Part shown: positions 12,895-28,200 of the stretch, one piece after another
How the letters are laid out: each line of letters starts with the position of its first letter
How positions within the stretch are numbered: the first letter of the stretch is position 1
Notes under the pieces: model-generated
What the model was told of the DNA's origin: nothing
Seen by the model: only the letters and a program-made list of their open reading frames with translations
Database searches by the model: none
Assembly (NCBI GenBank): GCA_031002005.1
Contig: CM061920.1
Span: 49,950,610 to 50,014,609, forward strand
Direction of reading: 5' to 3'
DNA length: 64,000 nucleotides
Source of the DNA: Vandiemenella viatica
Taxonomy: Eukaryota; Arthropoda; Insecta; Orthoptera; Morabidae
Translations under genes and position numbers: made by a program

Positions 12895-15800
12895 AAAGGT
12901 CGCCCATTTGCCTTGAAGGCCCTAGGGCCCTCTGAGCTGCACTTGGGACCACCTCAGCTGCGCTCGGGAGCCCCTGAGCGTGAGGGCCTCGGTGTCCTGT
13001 ACCGCCTAGTCCTATGGTAGCTACGCCCCTGCTTACAATTGACACACAAGTTAAAAAATATAATTTCTTGGAATAGTCATTGTATAAGTACATAATTAAA
13101 AATTTCAGTAGATCATTATATTATTATTTTTTTTTATAGTAACTAGTTGGCATCATAAACTAATAGTTCATACTGAAACATAGGTTCATCTGATCGATTA
13201 TGGATAACCGATTGTTATGTCCAGCTGTCCCAAGTTCATTCGAGTGTGCCCCCTGCCCGAAAAAGGCAATGAGGACAGCTGTGATGTGAGTTTTATTATA
13301 TGTACAGAGCAGCAGCAGCACGTACAGAATGTGAGGTCGTAGTCCGCGGTGACGGTCTGCAGGAAGTTCCCGTCTGAGCTCCAGTCCATGTGCAGCAGCG
13401 CCTGGGAGCCCCGCATCTTGTTCGACTTCTTGTACGAGAAGCCGTCCCGACTCACCCTGAACAGGTACACGCTCCCGTTCTGAGAGCCCACGGCGATCAT
13501 ATCCCCCGCTGCAACACAAGGTGTGGAATAAATCACTTGCAACGTTCATAGTTGGGCACAGTTAATCCAAATGTTAACTTCGTTAACCCGCTACTTAAAA
13601 ATTCAACTTCGATAATCGTTAAAGCGTTACATTTTTACAAACTTACGCAAGTTACAGTTACTCGTTAAAAGTTAACCATCAACAATACGTTTACACAATG
13701 TCCCTCTGGAAACAGATCTTACAGGGGTTCAACGTTTTAATCTGCTTCTCAAACGTATCGGATTCTGCAATGTAGTGGAATCATGTTGACAAGTTTACAA
13801 TGCAATGGTCTAGAGCAGCTGTCGGTAACTACGATGCCAATGCGTTGTTGACGTAACTTTTTATTAGCAGATGGAGATGGAAAAAATAATTCTGCTGCTG
13901 TCTACACCAGAAGAATCCATAGCACCGGAAGGATTTGAATTGTTTTTCCTTTCCCCACGAGTTAATCCTGTTTCAATTTTTCTTAAAACTGTAAATATTT
14001 GAATGTTTGCTTCCATCCAAAGTGTTGTTTAAAGATTATTAAGGCTAGAAACGTAGGCCTTGAATGCAGAAAGTTTATAAATCACCTGTTCTTCCAATCT
14101 TGATTGAAATGCAATATAATCGCATAAATGCGGCTAAAGGTTTTTAATCTTCTCGTTGCTATTACTAGCGTTGCTGCTTTCACTAACAGTTTCCAGATCT
14201 TAAGTTTCATGATTTAATGATGTAACGAATATCATTTTAATTTATTTTATTTCATTAACAAACTCCAAACCAGCACAAAACAAAAAGTGGCACTATATTA
14301 GTAAAAACGTTAAGCTACAAAAATATCAAAATTAAATCACTGATTGAATTTGGAACATGTAGTGAGCGCCGGTTTGCAGACGGAAAATACAAACCTTCCA
14401 CAACTCTGGCTTTCCCACTCACACCCACACCATTCCTAGCAAATACTTATTTATGCATCACACTCGCACGTCGCATTACATAATTCGTTAGGTATTCCAC
14501 TCGCCATAGCGCGCAATTCAAACAAACGAAATGACGTCTACAACCAATGTAACGGGCTAAAGTTAGTGGAAGATCAATTTTTTGGAAGAACATTGATGAT
14601 TTTTTTTATGTTATCTTAAAAGTTTTTTGCAATTTTTTTAACTTCGTTAATTAACGGTTAACGGATTAATGGTTTTTTGTCCAGCTGTGGCAATGTTCGA
14701 AGAAATAAATTCTTCTGACTCAGTCATCAGTGATTCTACCCTGCACTACACTTTGTAACAATACAAATGACTGGTACTGTTGTGTGTGCGACGGTTGGCA
14801 CCTCTGCTGTGAGGCGGGCAATGTCAGGCAGTCGCGGGGAGTGAGTGTATGTGGCCGGTCATAGGAAGTAGGATTACAGTGCTGGCGGGGACAGTGCACT
14901 ATGAATAGATGTCTTAAGTAAAAGTGCTTCACCCTCGAAGAACATTGCAGTCTTCGGATACTAGTTTCATTTTATTGACTGATGGCCATCCGGGAAGAAA
15001 TATTAATAAATCACACTGTGGCAAACAGTAAATGTCAAATGAAGTGAATTTCGTTTATTCTCCTTTATCTATATATCCCGGATATCCCCATTCTGGCGAC
15101 CGTGGTAACACAAAGTTGATATGTAAAGTCCCTTGAGGCAGGGACAGTAACGATTTTAAGACAGTGTAATTACAACTTGATGTTTAGTTTTAGTGAGGAT
15201 GAATCACAAAGTGAGAAAACAGTAGTCTTTGAAATAATGACAAAGCTTAATGAAAGGTTTGCAATAACCTTTTCACCATACAAGAATTCAATTAAAACAT
15301 TTATCAGACTTAGATCTAGATCCGAGATTGTTATATTCTCAAATAGAAACATTCACACCAAATTTGTTAGTGGCTCACACGTGTCCAACAACACACCAAC
15401 CTGAAGTGATAATAAAAGAATTGTTTCAAAAAAATAAAAACCGACTTAAAAAAAACTCACTAAAATTTTAAAGTTACTTTATACCTTGCTTAGAAGAAAA
15501 TAAACCTAATTGGAATATATTTTAGATTACTATTATTGAATTTCTTTTACATTAATCAGTTATTTTTGGAGTCGGTGCCAGGAACGAATTACAGCACTTT
15601 ATTTGCTGTTAGAGCCGACACGGAGAGAACTAACGAAAATTCTGAATATTTTACAGCATATAGTGATACAGGGAGACAGTTTAGGGGAACAAATTAAACG
15701 GCCTCGTTACTGGTCGAGGTATGTCCCTGACGTTACGGTAGGCTGCATCAAGTGGTAAACGCTTTACAGTCAATATAATATCGTGGTATCTGTCATCTGT

Positions 15801-18800
15801 ATGTTTCAGTATTGATGAGACATACATAAGTAGTAAGATAATTTTTTTATCTATTATTGTCACTCCTTATTGTTGTTATTTTTGTTTTCTTGCTTTGGTT
15901 GGCACCGACTCCAAAAATAACTGGTTAATATAAAAATTTAAATAATAGTAAAGGAAAATACTGTGCATTTAGAAAGCTTTCATGCCTATAAAAAGACGTT
16001 TTTGTTTTAATTTGCGACGAATATGACTGTGGGCGGACAGACTGACTTATACTCCCGGGTGACTTGGGCTAGCCAGGGTCCTCTCGACCATGACACGGAT
16101 TCTCAGCGAATTCCATCGAACTCCCGAAAGCCTGTCTGGGTCCGGGGTCTTCCCGACACTCCTATGGGATTGCGGGAAATATTTTAAACGGAATAGCCAA
16201 TGCCAGATTTGTGTTACTGGTCTACTGGATTGAGGCTAGCCTATACCATACTGTCGTGGAACAAAGGGAGGTATGTTGTCCCGTGGGTTGACTATAACAT
16301 CCTATGGGACGTAGATAACGACACGAAATACAGACATGAAAGGATTGCCGTTAAAGTTATTTGTGAAAATTACCGTAGAATACACTAAAAAACTGATTTC
16401 AAGGCGCTATGTTGGGAATGATTAGAAACCAGAATGCGGGTATGAGAAAGACCTGGTTACATATTTGCCAAAGAATTACAAATATCGTTTAGAAAGGAAA
16501 CTACAAATTAGCAGTTTATTTCAAGTATATGAGACGTAAGAGAGTCAGAGGCTGGAATAAGACATTAATGAAGATGAACAGCTTGCCTCAAGTGGATGAA
16601 AGAACATAAAGCGAACGATCGTATAAAGCAAAATAAATATGAATAGCCTTAAACTATAATACGAACTCCTCTTTTCACGTAATCATACAGGAGTGAAAAT
16701 CAAGCTTTCCGGACGCAGTGTCACTTACCATTCGCAAATATCAGCCAGCTGAATCCACAAGAGACATTTGATACACGCGGGAACGCTTCTCCGTTTATAG
16801 ATTCAACAGGCGAATGGTTACTGTGAAGATCACAAGTTTGGGATAGAAACTTCAGTGGCAGAACAGATTAGTAGAGCAACCCACAATGTATCTCAATGGA
16901 AGCATATCTTACGGCTGATATGTCGTAACAAAAAGAAGCTTATTAGATCAACAGTTTAATACTGTGAAAGATGCCGCCAGACGTCGTGTCAGAATAATGA
17001 AAATGACTTCAGAGCTCGCCGAAACGTAGAAATTCTCTTTTTGTAAAAGATTAGGGTTAAGAAAGGCAGTTTCCTTTACTGATACAGGCCAGCCGAAGCA
17101 ACCCAACGCTCGTGTTTGCGATATATATGATTCCTTTGTCCAAGGACAGGCCACATTCGTGGTTTCAATACCAACGCGAGCGCAAGCAGGACATCACGTG
17201 TGTGTTCATCCAGTGACAGGTTTACCACTAGACCTTACAGAAGAGACTTCGAAACAAACTATTTTTCGAAGTTGGTGATGTGAATTTTTGGAGAGAAACT
17301 CAACAATTATGGTGTAATCACCGTATTCGAGCAACATTGTATCTATTATTTTCCACTATCGAAGTACTTTTGATATGTGTAGCATTCTTTTATAGCCTTA
17401 AAGTCTACCAATCTTGTAGGCTGTTTTTTTTTTTTCAGTAAATCCTACCTAACTGCATTTCTTTGCTATTGTTGCTAAGGAATTACCCAGGTAACGGTAG
17501 TTAAGTTATTGTTAAGTCTTACACAACCTGAGACGACAGTGGGGGTGCGCTGCGTACCTGGGTTGTAGCCGACGCAGGAGAGCGGGCTGCCGCAGACGCG
17601 CACGTTGGCGACCGGGGCGCCGTTCTCCGCGTTGAGCACGAGCAGGTAGCCGTCCACGGAGCCCGCCGCCAGCGCCACGCCGAACGGGTGGAAGGCGAGC
17701 GAGACGAGCTCGTGCGCGAGCGGCGAGGCCCAGAGCAGCCGCGTGCGCCGCCACAGCGCCACGGTGCGGTCGTGGCCGGCGGTGGCGAACAGCTCGTCGT
17801 CGGGGTGCACGGCCAGCCCGAGCAGCTGCCGGCAGTGGCCGAACACCACCTGGTTGAAGCGCCGCTGCAGCGAGCCCTCCACCACGTTGTTGCGCGTCGT
17901 GCCCACGTAGATGTTGCCGTCGTTGCGGCCCGGCCGCTGCGGGTAGATGGTGCGCACGCCTCCCGCAGACTCCGGCAACTGCGAGGAGGGAAGGGAATAA
18001 TGAAAACACAATATCTGCACAAATATGCACACACACTAGCAATCCATGCAAAGAGTAATTTGGAGACCACTAATTTTTTTTTAACTTATGGCTTTACGCC
18101 TCGTCGGCGTCGAGGTCATTAGAGGCGGGATGGGACTAGGGGCAAAGGAAAGGGAAGGAATTCGGCCATGGCCTTTTGAATGAAGCATCCCGGCATTCGA
18201 CTGGAGTGATTTGGGGAAACCATGGAAAACCCAAATCTGGATGCCCGGGCGGGGATTCGAACCGCCGTCCTCCCGAATGCGAGACCAGAATGCTAACCGC
18301 TCGCCCACCATGCTAGGTGCTAAATTGTTCCTCGAACAGATCAGTATAGAGTCGTTGCTGCAGACTTCGAAACATATATTGTCAGAAAATAAATTTAATA
18401 CATAGTTAAAAATAGATAACTGTACATACAAGAAATTATTCCCAAACTTTTCTCTTTATATACAGGGAAGAGAACAGAAAGTATAATAAAAAATCGCAGC
18501 TCGAACTTGATGTTATTTTAATATCACACACAGAGACTGGTTATAGCAAAGATATGGAATCTTTAAGTTTCATGATTTAAGTATTCCTCAGATAATAAAT
18601 TCACAAAATAGTGGGAACGGTAGATTGAATTTTATAGCATGAATTTTGAAGGAACGCAGATATGAAGTAGCGCGTGAAACTCTTCTGAACCATCGCTCGT
18701 TGTATGAGCTGAATAATGAAGATTAGAATCTGGTTTCAATATTCTTCCTTAGCTAACTAGTTTCCAATTCGCTAAAAATTTATAGAAACGAAAATTTGGG

Positions 18801-21800
18801 AAGTGTCTACTTCAATGAATTTGGTTTAAGACAACTATTTCATATTCTACACAAACAGTTTTAATATTTTCTTTTAAGGTTTTTTGCGCACAATCTTCGA
18901 GAATAAAGTAAATAAATACTCTGTTATTTTTTCGTACTATCATAAAATAAAAATGTTGGTAATCATTAGTTTGATAACCTAGCAAACATCTTCAGTTTCC
19001 CTCGTCTGACTAGTTTGTTCGTTTTTCCCGAAAAAAATACGAAAATCTCGTAGGAACATAAAGTTGAAAAGGAACATAGAGGATTTTTTTTCTGACAAAA
19101 TAGCCGTTATTTTCGAGGTAAAAAAAAACTGCACCAACGCAAAAACTGAATTAAATGACGTATTAGTTATTTAAATACAAGAACACGTTAATGGCTGCAT
19201 ATATAAAATAGAACGTATTATGATACGCATGTTCAAACCCTGGTCATCTTTCTTATCACGCGATCACGGTGACAACTGAACGTTATTGCAAGTCATAACT
19301 TCGAGAACTTTGAAATAAATTTTCTCGAGAGTGCTTACAAATGCATCTCACCACTGGACCACAATATTATCTTTGAGATCTGCTACACATTCCTTAAAAT
19401 ACGTGAACCTTACTCATGGTGGTGTTCCTGTGAGACCACAACCAGCTAAGCGTAGAATTCACGTAGCGTTTACTCAATATCATATGGATGTGAAAATGAG
19501 GTTTTGTTAGTATTGTTGGAAGTAAGCCCAACATGTTTAGAACACCACCATCAAAATACAGGCACCGAAGTTTCTTAAAAGCTGTCCTGGTTCCACAATG
19601 ACCGTTTATTAAATTTCGATCGTCATGGCATTTTCGAATGTCTCACCAAAGGTCAGCTTTAGTAATAATCAATAGAGTAATTTTTTTCTCGCTTTCGTGG
19701 CAAGATTTAATATAACAATTATTCGGGTCATCATATTAAGGAGATTGTAGCTTAGGTAACACGGTAAGCATTTACAGTATTTGGTGTCATCCTCCACGTT
19801 CACAACATCCTGATGAAACTGATAAGAAGAGAGAACCAAAGCACTCTTTCCATCCGTCCTAAATATGTTTTTTTTATTATTATTATTTGAAAGATAAAAC
19901 AGAAAAGACGAGAAAGAATCTTTCTAAAAAGAACCACCATACTATCGGCGTGATATAAACACTAGTCTTCTATAAACAGATTTAATTCAGTGCTTTCTTT
20001 TACACAGAGTATCCACATCAAACATCCCTGATAACAAAGTACTATATATATAACCTAACGGTTTGCACCATCCTTTAAGGCAACTCAAAAAGTTTTACAC
20101 AAAAAATCTGTGCACTACTACGTGAGCCACTTTCCTAGCCCTCAAAATACGTTAGCGATTGTCAGTCTCAGGCCACGTGAACACATGTCTGGAGTGATGG
20201 AACCGATTACATCCACCATCGCCAACATCAGATACATTATCTTAGACATAAACCCACGGAAAAAAAATCATCAAGTTCATATTTGGCTGCAGAGATTAAA
20301 GCCGAGGGAAAGCAAATTGCTCCAGATGTCCAGATAGATGCTTCCGGTTATTTATTATTAGATCTATAAAGCAAAAAGGTCCAACAATTCTTTTACTAGC
20401 GCACACCACGCATTCAACTTTGCGTCGTTCCTAACATTTTTCCGAAAATTGTGGCGGTTTTCCCGACCTAAGTTGCGATGCCGATTAGCCCTCCCACTTA
20501 TGTGAAATAATGCTTCTTTGCTGAGAACAACATTCCCCAGGTAATTGTGGTTTTGATCGACCTGGTCCAGCAGCTCAGTATCAAAACCTTGGAGTAGTTG
20601 GTTTTCAGAGCTTGCAAAATTTGAAATTTGTATACATACAAGTAGGTTGTGCAGAAAATTGTGAACTGTAGAACGAGAGATGTTTAGCTCTCGAGATGGA
20701 ATGTACTTCTTTATAAGTTGTACCGATTTATCAGACGCGCGTTTCCTACAAGAACAGATTGTCTGTTTACACTCTCAGTTGCTAAAAACTTGTCATACCA
20801 ATCATTAATTGTCTTTACATCTGGTGGCAACCTATCAAACACACGTCGGGAATTTCTTTGGACAGTAATTGATGACAAAGAATCAGTATATCACACCACG
20901 CATTGGGCTCTTTCTCGTTAAGTTTATTATTATGCAGCACTTGAAATAAAACTCAACTTACACAATAACTTTCGAGTTGCTTTACACGATGGTGCAAGTT
21001 CATAGTTTTTTTTTTATATTTTACTTTGAAATCAGGGAGGTTTTATGTGAACACCCTGTATAATATGTAGTACGAATTTCCCCATTTGTATGTCATGGCT
21101 CTGTAAAAATTACTGAATGCGGTCCTATCTGTTTGTTTAACTGCAGACAGGCAGCCTGTTCGGCATGCCTGTTCCACTACTGCACAGGGCTTCTGTTCTC
21201 TGCTCTGAATATTTCGTAAGTACGCTCCCGGTTGTATTAAGGGACTAGCTGTTGCCCGCAACTTCATTGTTATTGTACGTATTAACATGTCAAGTTAATA
21301 CCTAGCCAGCGAGAAAAAAAAAAGTGATTTAATTCCTTTCCATAATACAACTCCGTTTGTACCCCGAAAGCACAATAAATATTTGGACTGCGAGAAGTAA
21401 CCGAATCCGACAAACAGCTCTCGCGTGTATGTTAATTTGTGGACAACTTTTTCTTATTTTTTTCAGCCAGCCGACTTCAAATGAAATATATCCTATTTTA
21501 CACCCGTGGCCAGGAGCTGTACATTATTCGAAAGCCCACCAAAATCCAAACAGTGGTCTTTACGTGAATCCCGATTAGCCAGACACAAATTTAGGTAATC
21601 AACAGTGCACAAAACTTGTGTGACAATCTTATTACTATGCTGGACTGGGTGTTACCTTGGTCTCTGTGATCTTCTTGTAGTTGTGCAGCGAGTCCCAGGC
21701 GACGATCTTCCTGTCGCGCTCGCCTCCCGACAGCAGTGTGCCTTCAGACAACATCACCAGAGAACTGATGCCCTTGGTGTGCGCCTGCAACAACCAACCG

Positions 21801-24800
21801 CGGATCTCAACACTTTTCCATTTTTTTTTTTTGAAATTGTATATCTCTAGTTTATAAAAAGAAATAGACTCAGTGGATTACATAGTGCGGATCAAGTATG
21901 CAACAGGAGTTGGAGGGCTTGCAGAGGAGAACAGCTAGATTTATTTGTGGAAATAATCGAAGTACCCAGTTAGTAACTGATATGACAAAGGAGATGGATT
22001 GGGGGTTGTTGGAAGAGGAGGAGGGTGAAGAGAGTGTTGGAAGTGTACAAGGCGTATGCTGGCGATAGGGTTTTGAGGGATACTGGTCGAAAAATTAGGG
22101 CAGTGCATGTTAAGAAAAAGATGACCATGGGCATAAGCTTACACTTGATTTCATGCATAAGGGAGTGGTAAAATTTTCTTTTGTGGGTAAGGTTGTCAGT
22201 GATTGGAATAAATTACCAAGGAAAGTGATGAGTAATCTACCAAAAACGTCAAAGGAATTTAAAATTAAAATTTCGTAAATGGTAAAAGTTGAAAGTTATG
22301 GAATTACACTCAAAAAATGTGAAAGATAATAATAGTAACAATAAATGAGGGGGTAAATAGATGACTAGGCAAATTGCCAACGGAGCATCCGTTCCATCGC
22401 AGTTCAATTCAATTCAGTCAACACTCTTAGATATGCTGAAGACACCACGCTAGTTGCTGGATGGGAAGCTGAGATTAATGAGCGTCTGAAGAGAATTAAG
22501 AATAAAGCAGAAAGCCGGCCTTGTTGAACGATGGCGAAACCAAAATTTTGAGGATAGACCGGCCTTATTCTCTGCTGCAGACAGTTTACTGGGAGGTTTT
22601 GGGAAGACCTTTGTCTACGTAGGATATATGGTAAGTAAGGATGGCGGATTCACAGAGGAAATATGACTGAGGACTGTACTTGCAAGAGACGCTGCGTCAA
22701 ATCTAAATCATCTGAAAGAATCGTTCCATAGCAAGTCATGCCAAACTCAGATTTCTTAAGGCTTCAGTGTTCCCGGTGGGTCTTTATGGCACAGAAACAT
22801 GGGCCATGAAGGCAGAGAACTCTTAAAAGCACAACTCTTAAAAATTCTCGCTTCATCGAGATTCGAACCAGGGACCTCCTGTTTTTCTTAATGTGGTACA
22901 TGCGTACGATCCAATGTAAAATATTATTAGAACATTATTTCCGGACCCGCTGAGGAACGTTTCACTGGGATTTAGGGAGCGTGCACAAACTACGTGGCTC
23001 CCTCCAGGGGGGGAGAAGGGGTTGGCTGGAAGGCTACGCTGGGATACGTGGGGGGAGGGTCCAAGCCAGGTGACGTAGCTTTTCTTTCATAAAATTTTAA
23101 CAGTTAAAATGAGGCACAGAACACACAACAACATGAGAATATTTATTTCCCTCAGTTAATTATCTCCGTACGTAATTCATAATAGTTCGACAAGAGAAAA
23201 CAGCACAAAATGTCTTCTGGAATCAAAAGGGGAAAAGTTACGTGCTATGTGGGGGGGGGGGGGGGGGGAGAGGCAAAAGCCACGTAGGGCTACGTGAGGG
23301 GGAGGGGGGTTCACAGGAGGCCAAAATGGAGCTACGTGGTTTATGCACGCTCCCTTATGACATAGGATTAACGTAGGAATGTATGAGATAACAACTAGAA
23401 CTGACAATAACTTTGGCAGCAGTTAAAATGGGGAGGCAGTGATTGAAGAAGAGCGGGGATCGTGGAAACCAGATAAACAGGGAGAGGAGGTCTGTGTACC
23501 TCCCACGATGATGCTGGATAGTAGATCCGTAGTGAGGCCCTGTGCTATCCCTATATTTAATTGTCTCAGGGGATCGTTCTTTGTTGTAGGTTGCTTTGGC
23601 TTTCTTATTGATGACTCTAAACGCGGGATCCTACAAGAGTGGTGTCAGGGAAGAACCCAGTAGAGAAAATATCTTACAGGGATGGATGCAAGGAGTAGGA
23701 ATCCATAGCCGCTACATAAGAGACCATGATTGAGAAGGATTGCATATTATACCCTGTAGGACGATTAAAAAAAAAAAAAATAGATTTTTCAAAAATTTGC
23801 CTATTTTGTAGCATACATCTTCCTGAATAATTTGATGTATAAAACATTTATATTTGAGGGATTATAAGGTACGTAATTTGATCTTAAGTGTATGAAGGTG
23901 CAGCGCCACGCCCCTTTGCACAGCATTCTTCTGTCAAAGAAGCAGAAACTTTAACGGCCATTTTCCGCAAAACACATATTCCTGTACTTAGGTACATGTA
24001 GCATCCAAAATAAACATCCTATTACTTTCAAACTTGGTATGATTATTAAACACAATCTCCTTAATGCAAAACTCTAGAATTTTCCAATTCCATTAAAAAC
24101 TGTGGTAAAAATTGAGATAATTAACTATAAAATCTGAACTTTTTCTAAATATAAAGTTTAAAATGTAATAGCTCATTCATTTTTTGATAAATTAAATAAA
24201 TTCTAGAGTTTCATACAACTGTAGGCATGGTTTGTATGCTGTGCAAAATTCATTGAAAAATCTCTCTTACTTATGAAGAAAAGTGTACCTGTAGCAATAA
24301 ATGCAACCAATAGTAAGTGAAAAATGGTGGAATTTCACATGTAAAAAAAAAAAATGGTTTGTTATGTTTTTGAATGTCCACTGCTATTAGTGTGAATCAT
24401 GAATACTTCCTGGCCATGCTGACAAATTTTTATGAATTTATTTGTAAAAGTATAGACAATGGAGATTAAAATGTCCTGTGGTGCTTCTCCTGCTCTAAGT
24501 CGGCCCGTTTGACGTCCTACCCCCCTTAAAATGGTACGACTGAAATTTACTTAAAAATGTCATTGAATGTAATGTTCTGTCCTTGGTGATGAGTATAGAG
24601 AGTTATAGGAGGTTTGTTTAATGTATTACACTGGTTGCGAGATCGCCAATCAAGCGTTCTTTTGACAATATTACACAGACGAGGACTTAACGCTCCTACA
24701 CGGCATGATCGTGGTATATGTAAGAGCAGAGAAGCATTGTGAGAGGGTTCCTCACCTCGAACTCGGTGCGCACGAAGTAGGCGCCGTCGCTGTCGACGGA

Positions 24801-25206
24801 GTAGACGGTGATGAAGCCGTCGCCGTCCGCCGTCACGACGTCTCCGTCCTGCTCGAACTGCACACTCGTCACGCTGGTCCGCGATGGCTGCCGTACAATA
24901 GAGACACATCATGTGAACCGCGTAAGCCTTGTGCATAACGTGCAGGGCGGACCATCCCACAAAATCGCCTAAATCGGAACGCTGCGACCCAGCGTCCAAC
25001 ATGGCGACTGGGCAGGGGCGGATCCAGGATTTTGGTTTGGAGGGTGGGGGGGGGGGGGGGGCTTGAGCGGACTTTGGTTTGGGGGGGCTTGGCTTGAGTG
25101 AATTTTGGTTCAGAGGGCTTGCCTTCAGTGGATTTTTGGTTTTGGGGGTGGGGGCTTGAGTCGGTCATGGGGTAGTCTTTACAGCTTACTCGGGCCTCAA
25201 ATCCGT

Positions 25207-25246
<40 letters not shown>

Positions 25247-28200
25247 CCAAAATTACAATGTCGGGGAAGGACCTAGATACTTTTGGGGGGGAGGCTTGAG
25301 CCCTCTAGCCCCCCCCCCCCTGGATCCGCCCATGCGGCTGGGTAAAAATTTCTCGGCCTGACACAGAGATGGCATTGCTATCAAAACATTTATTTTTATG
25401 ACGTTAGTATACATGTCGCAACTTGATCTGAAAAGCCTTTGACTCTGTGCCACACAACCGCCTTTTACCGAAGCTTCGAGCGTTCGGTATATCGGATCAG
25501 CTTTGTGAATGGATAAAGGATTTTCTAACTGGTCGGTCGCAATATGTTGTCGTTGAAGGAGAAAGTTCGTCTAATCTAGATGTTACATCGGGGGTACCTC
25601 AAGGAAGTGTAATAGGACCACTTATTTTCTTAATTTTTATAAACGATCTCGAAGACAAAGTGAAAAGCCTTTTTAGATTGTTTGCTGATGATGCGGTTAT
25701 TTATAGGGAAGTAAGAAATTCTGCCGATTGCTTAGAAATTCAGCGTGATCTGGATGTTATTTTGGCTTTGTGCGCTGAATGGCAACTTACTCCAAATTGT
25801 AAAAAGTGCAATACAATGAGCATAACTAACAAAAAGAATCCAATTGTTCAGAAATACGAGTTAAACAATACATTTATTGATATGGTCGATTCTATGAAAT
25901 ATTTGGGAGTAACATTACAAAGGAACATGAAATGGGACATACAAATTAATTCGTTAGTAGGTAGAGCAAATTCTAGGCTGCGATTCATAGGTAGAATCTT
26001 GAAAAATTGTAATGAAGAAACAAAGGAGAGAGCGTACAAATCTCTTGTGCGTCCACATTTGGATTATTGTTGTGCCATTTGGGACCCGTAAGGGGTTGAT
26101 CGAAAGTATAGAGAAAGTACAGAGAAGAGCCGCTCGATTCGTGACCGCTTGCTACAGTCCTTATGAAAGCGTCACAGAACTGATTAGTAGACTAGGCTGG
26201 AAGTCTCTGGTAGATAGACGACACACGTTTCGTTTAAACTTATTGGTAAACATGCGTACTCCCACTTTCACTTTTGAGTGTAGTGAAATACTTCTTCCAC
26301 CAACCTATTTGAGTCGGAAGGACAGGAAAGATAAAATTAGAGAAATAAGGTGCCGCACTGATTCTTATATGAATTCTTTTTCCCTCGTACCATTAGGGAT
26401 TGGAATGCACAGCAAAGAGATTAGCTTTGGTACTGAGCACCCTCTGCCACCCACCACAATTTTGTGAATTGCAGAGTATATATGTAGATGTAGTTTCCTT
26501 TGATTTGATTTTTTGAAGTAGAAGTATTATGTGTTTGTGTGTGTCTTCGTGACATAGATTCACAGGAATATAGCGTCACCATAAAATTTTTCGTTTAGAA
26601 AGCTGTATAGCCAACAGAAATCCAAAACTGGCAAAGGTTTGTAAGTCGTCTGTTTTTCCTTCTCAACAGTGAAGAAATGGGCGACTGAAAACTCCAACCA
26701 CTGATGAAAACAATGAGAAAGTCAAGTAAACTCCCGTGGTCGTAATGACCTGGTAACAGGGATTCTTACCGCCCCTATTGTAGACGCCTAGCATAAACCG
26801 GTAATGCTACCAGGTGCAAGGGACGTACAGTTTAACATGGGACCCGAACCACGGAAGTGTTCTGGCGAACGTCACATTACACAGCGAGATATGCGGGAGG
26901 TGAAGGTCGGGTTAAGGGCGTGTGAAAATCCACACTGAGACAGGAGTTCGAACCGAAGACCATTCGATCTTCAGTCGGATCCCTTAACCACTGAGCCACT
27001 AGATCGCTCATTGAAAAGATGCAAATGCGGTATTGAGAGATATGCGATAAATCATGTATAACACATCTGAGGCCATAGGTAAATCTGAAAAACAATACGG
27101 TGGTATCAAGAATTAAACATGAGAATGGTTAGTGCAAGATAGATGCCACATTTATTTTAAAAAACATTCTTCCACCTTTGTGTGCCGATTTGTTACTACG
27201 GTTACAACGTGGGTTCATCACTGTACACCAGAAATGAAACAACAACCAAAACAGTAGGTAGAAACTGATGGCTTTGCGCAAAAAAAAAAAAGGCGAAATA
27301 GATTTAATCTGCCAGAAACGTCATGAGTAGTGTTTCCTGGGATTCAAAAGAGATTATTTTTATTGATTTCTTTTAAAAGCAGCTATCTAATGCCTTTGGG
27401 CAGAACACTGAAGAATGTGATGCCTTAAAAAGATAATACACTAACTGGTAAATTCTATGCAACTCTTCTGGGTGGACGATTCGTTAAAAGAGACGTGGAT
27501 GAAGAACGAAAAAAATATTACGTTTCAACAAGACTGCATCTGTCCATAAAGGTTATTTGGAAATATCAAAAATTAGGTAACTGAAAAACGAATTGTTGAA
27601 ACATCCAACCTATTCACCAGATTTGGACCTCTCTGATTTCCACCTATTTTCAGTTATAAAGAAATTTGTGGAATCATATGAAGATGTGGCAGCAACTGTA
27701 GATAAATATTTTACAGACTCTGTAGAACCACATTTCAGAAATGGTACCCATTTCATTAATGAAAGGTTAGACAAAATGTATTGACTTAAAGAGGAACCAT
27801 GTGGAAAAATAAATGAATTTTCAAACTAAAAACACTTTTAACAGTCAGATAGAGAGCTTTTTACCTTGCTCTGTAGAAGAACTAGTTCAGATATGTTTTT
27901 GGGGCTGTAATTCGATATATCACATTTTGAGTGCTGCCTGAAGTTGCACAAATCGCATGTTAATAGTTACTTAATTCCAATCCCGCTGTAATTGAATTGC
28001 CGACGCAGCAAATAAGAATTGAGACCAGTAGAACGGGGCTAAGCACTTGGAGGGACTTGGTGGTGGTTGTCCAACTGATCTGAGCGAGCACTGTGATCAA
28101 CAGAAATGGCGCTAATTGGTTTTCCTTACTGAATTCGTAAAAGAAATTTTCTACGCCTGCTCGCAAATCGTTCCAAAAAGAATTGATATAATTAGGAAAC

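Noticed and set aside
12700..13093. Frames rich in Lys or Phe and gggccc repeats
   Set aside because: They come from homopolymer runs inside the hAT MITE at 12637-13031.
17512..18122. Four overlapping long frames over exon J on both strands
   Set aside because: The region is very GC-rich, so stops are rare in all frames. Only the frame with WD40 signatures has family support; the others are rich in Arg, Ala and Pro and end at random.
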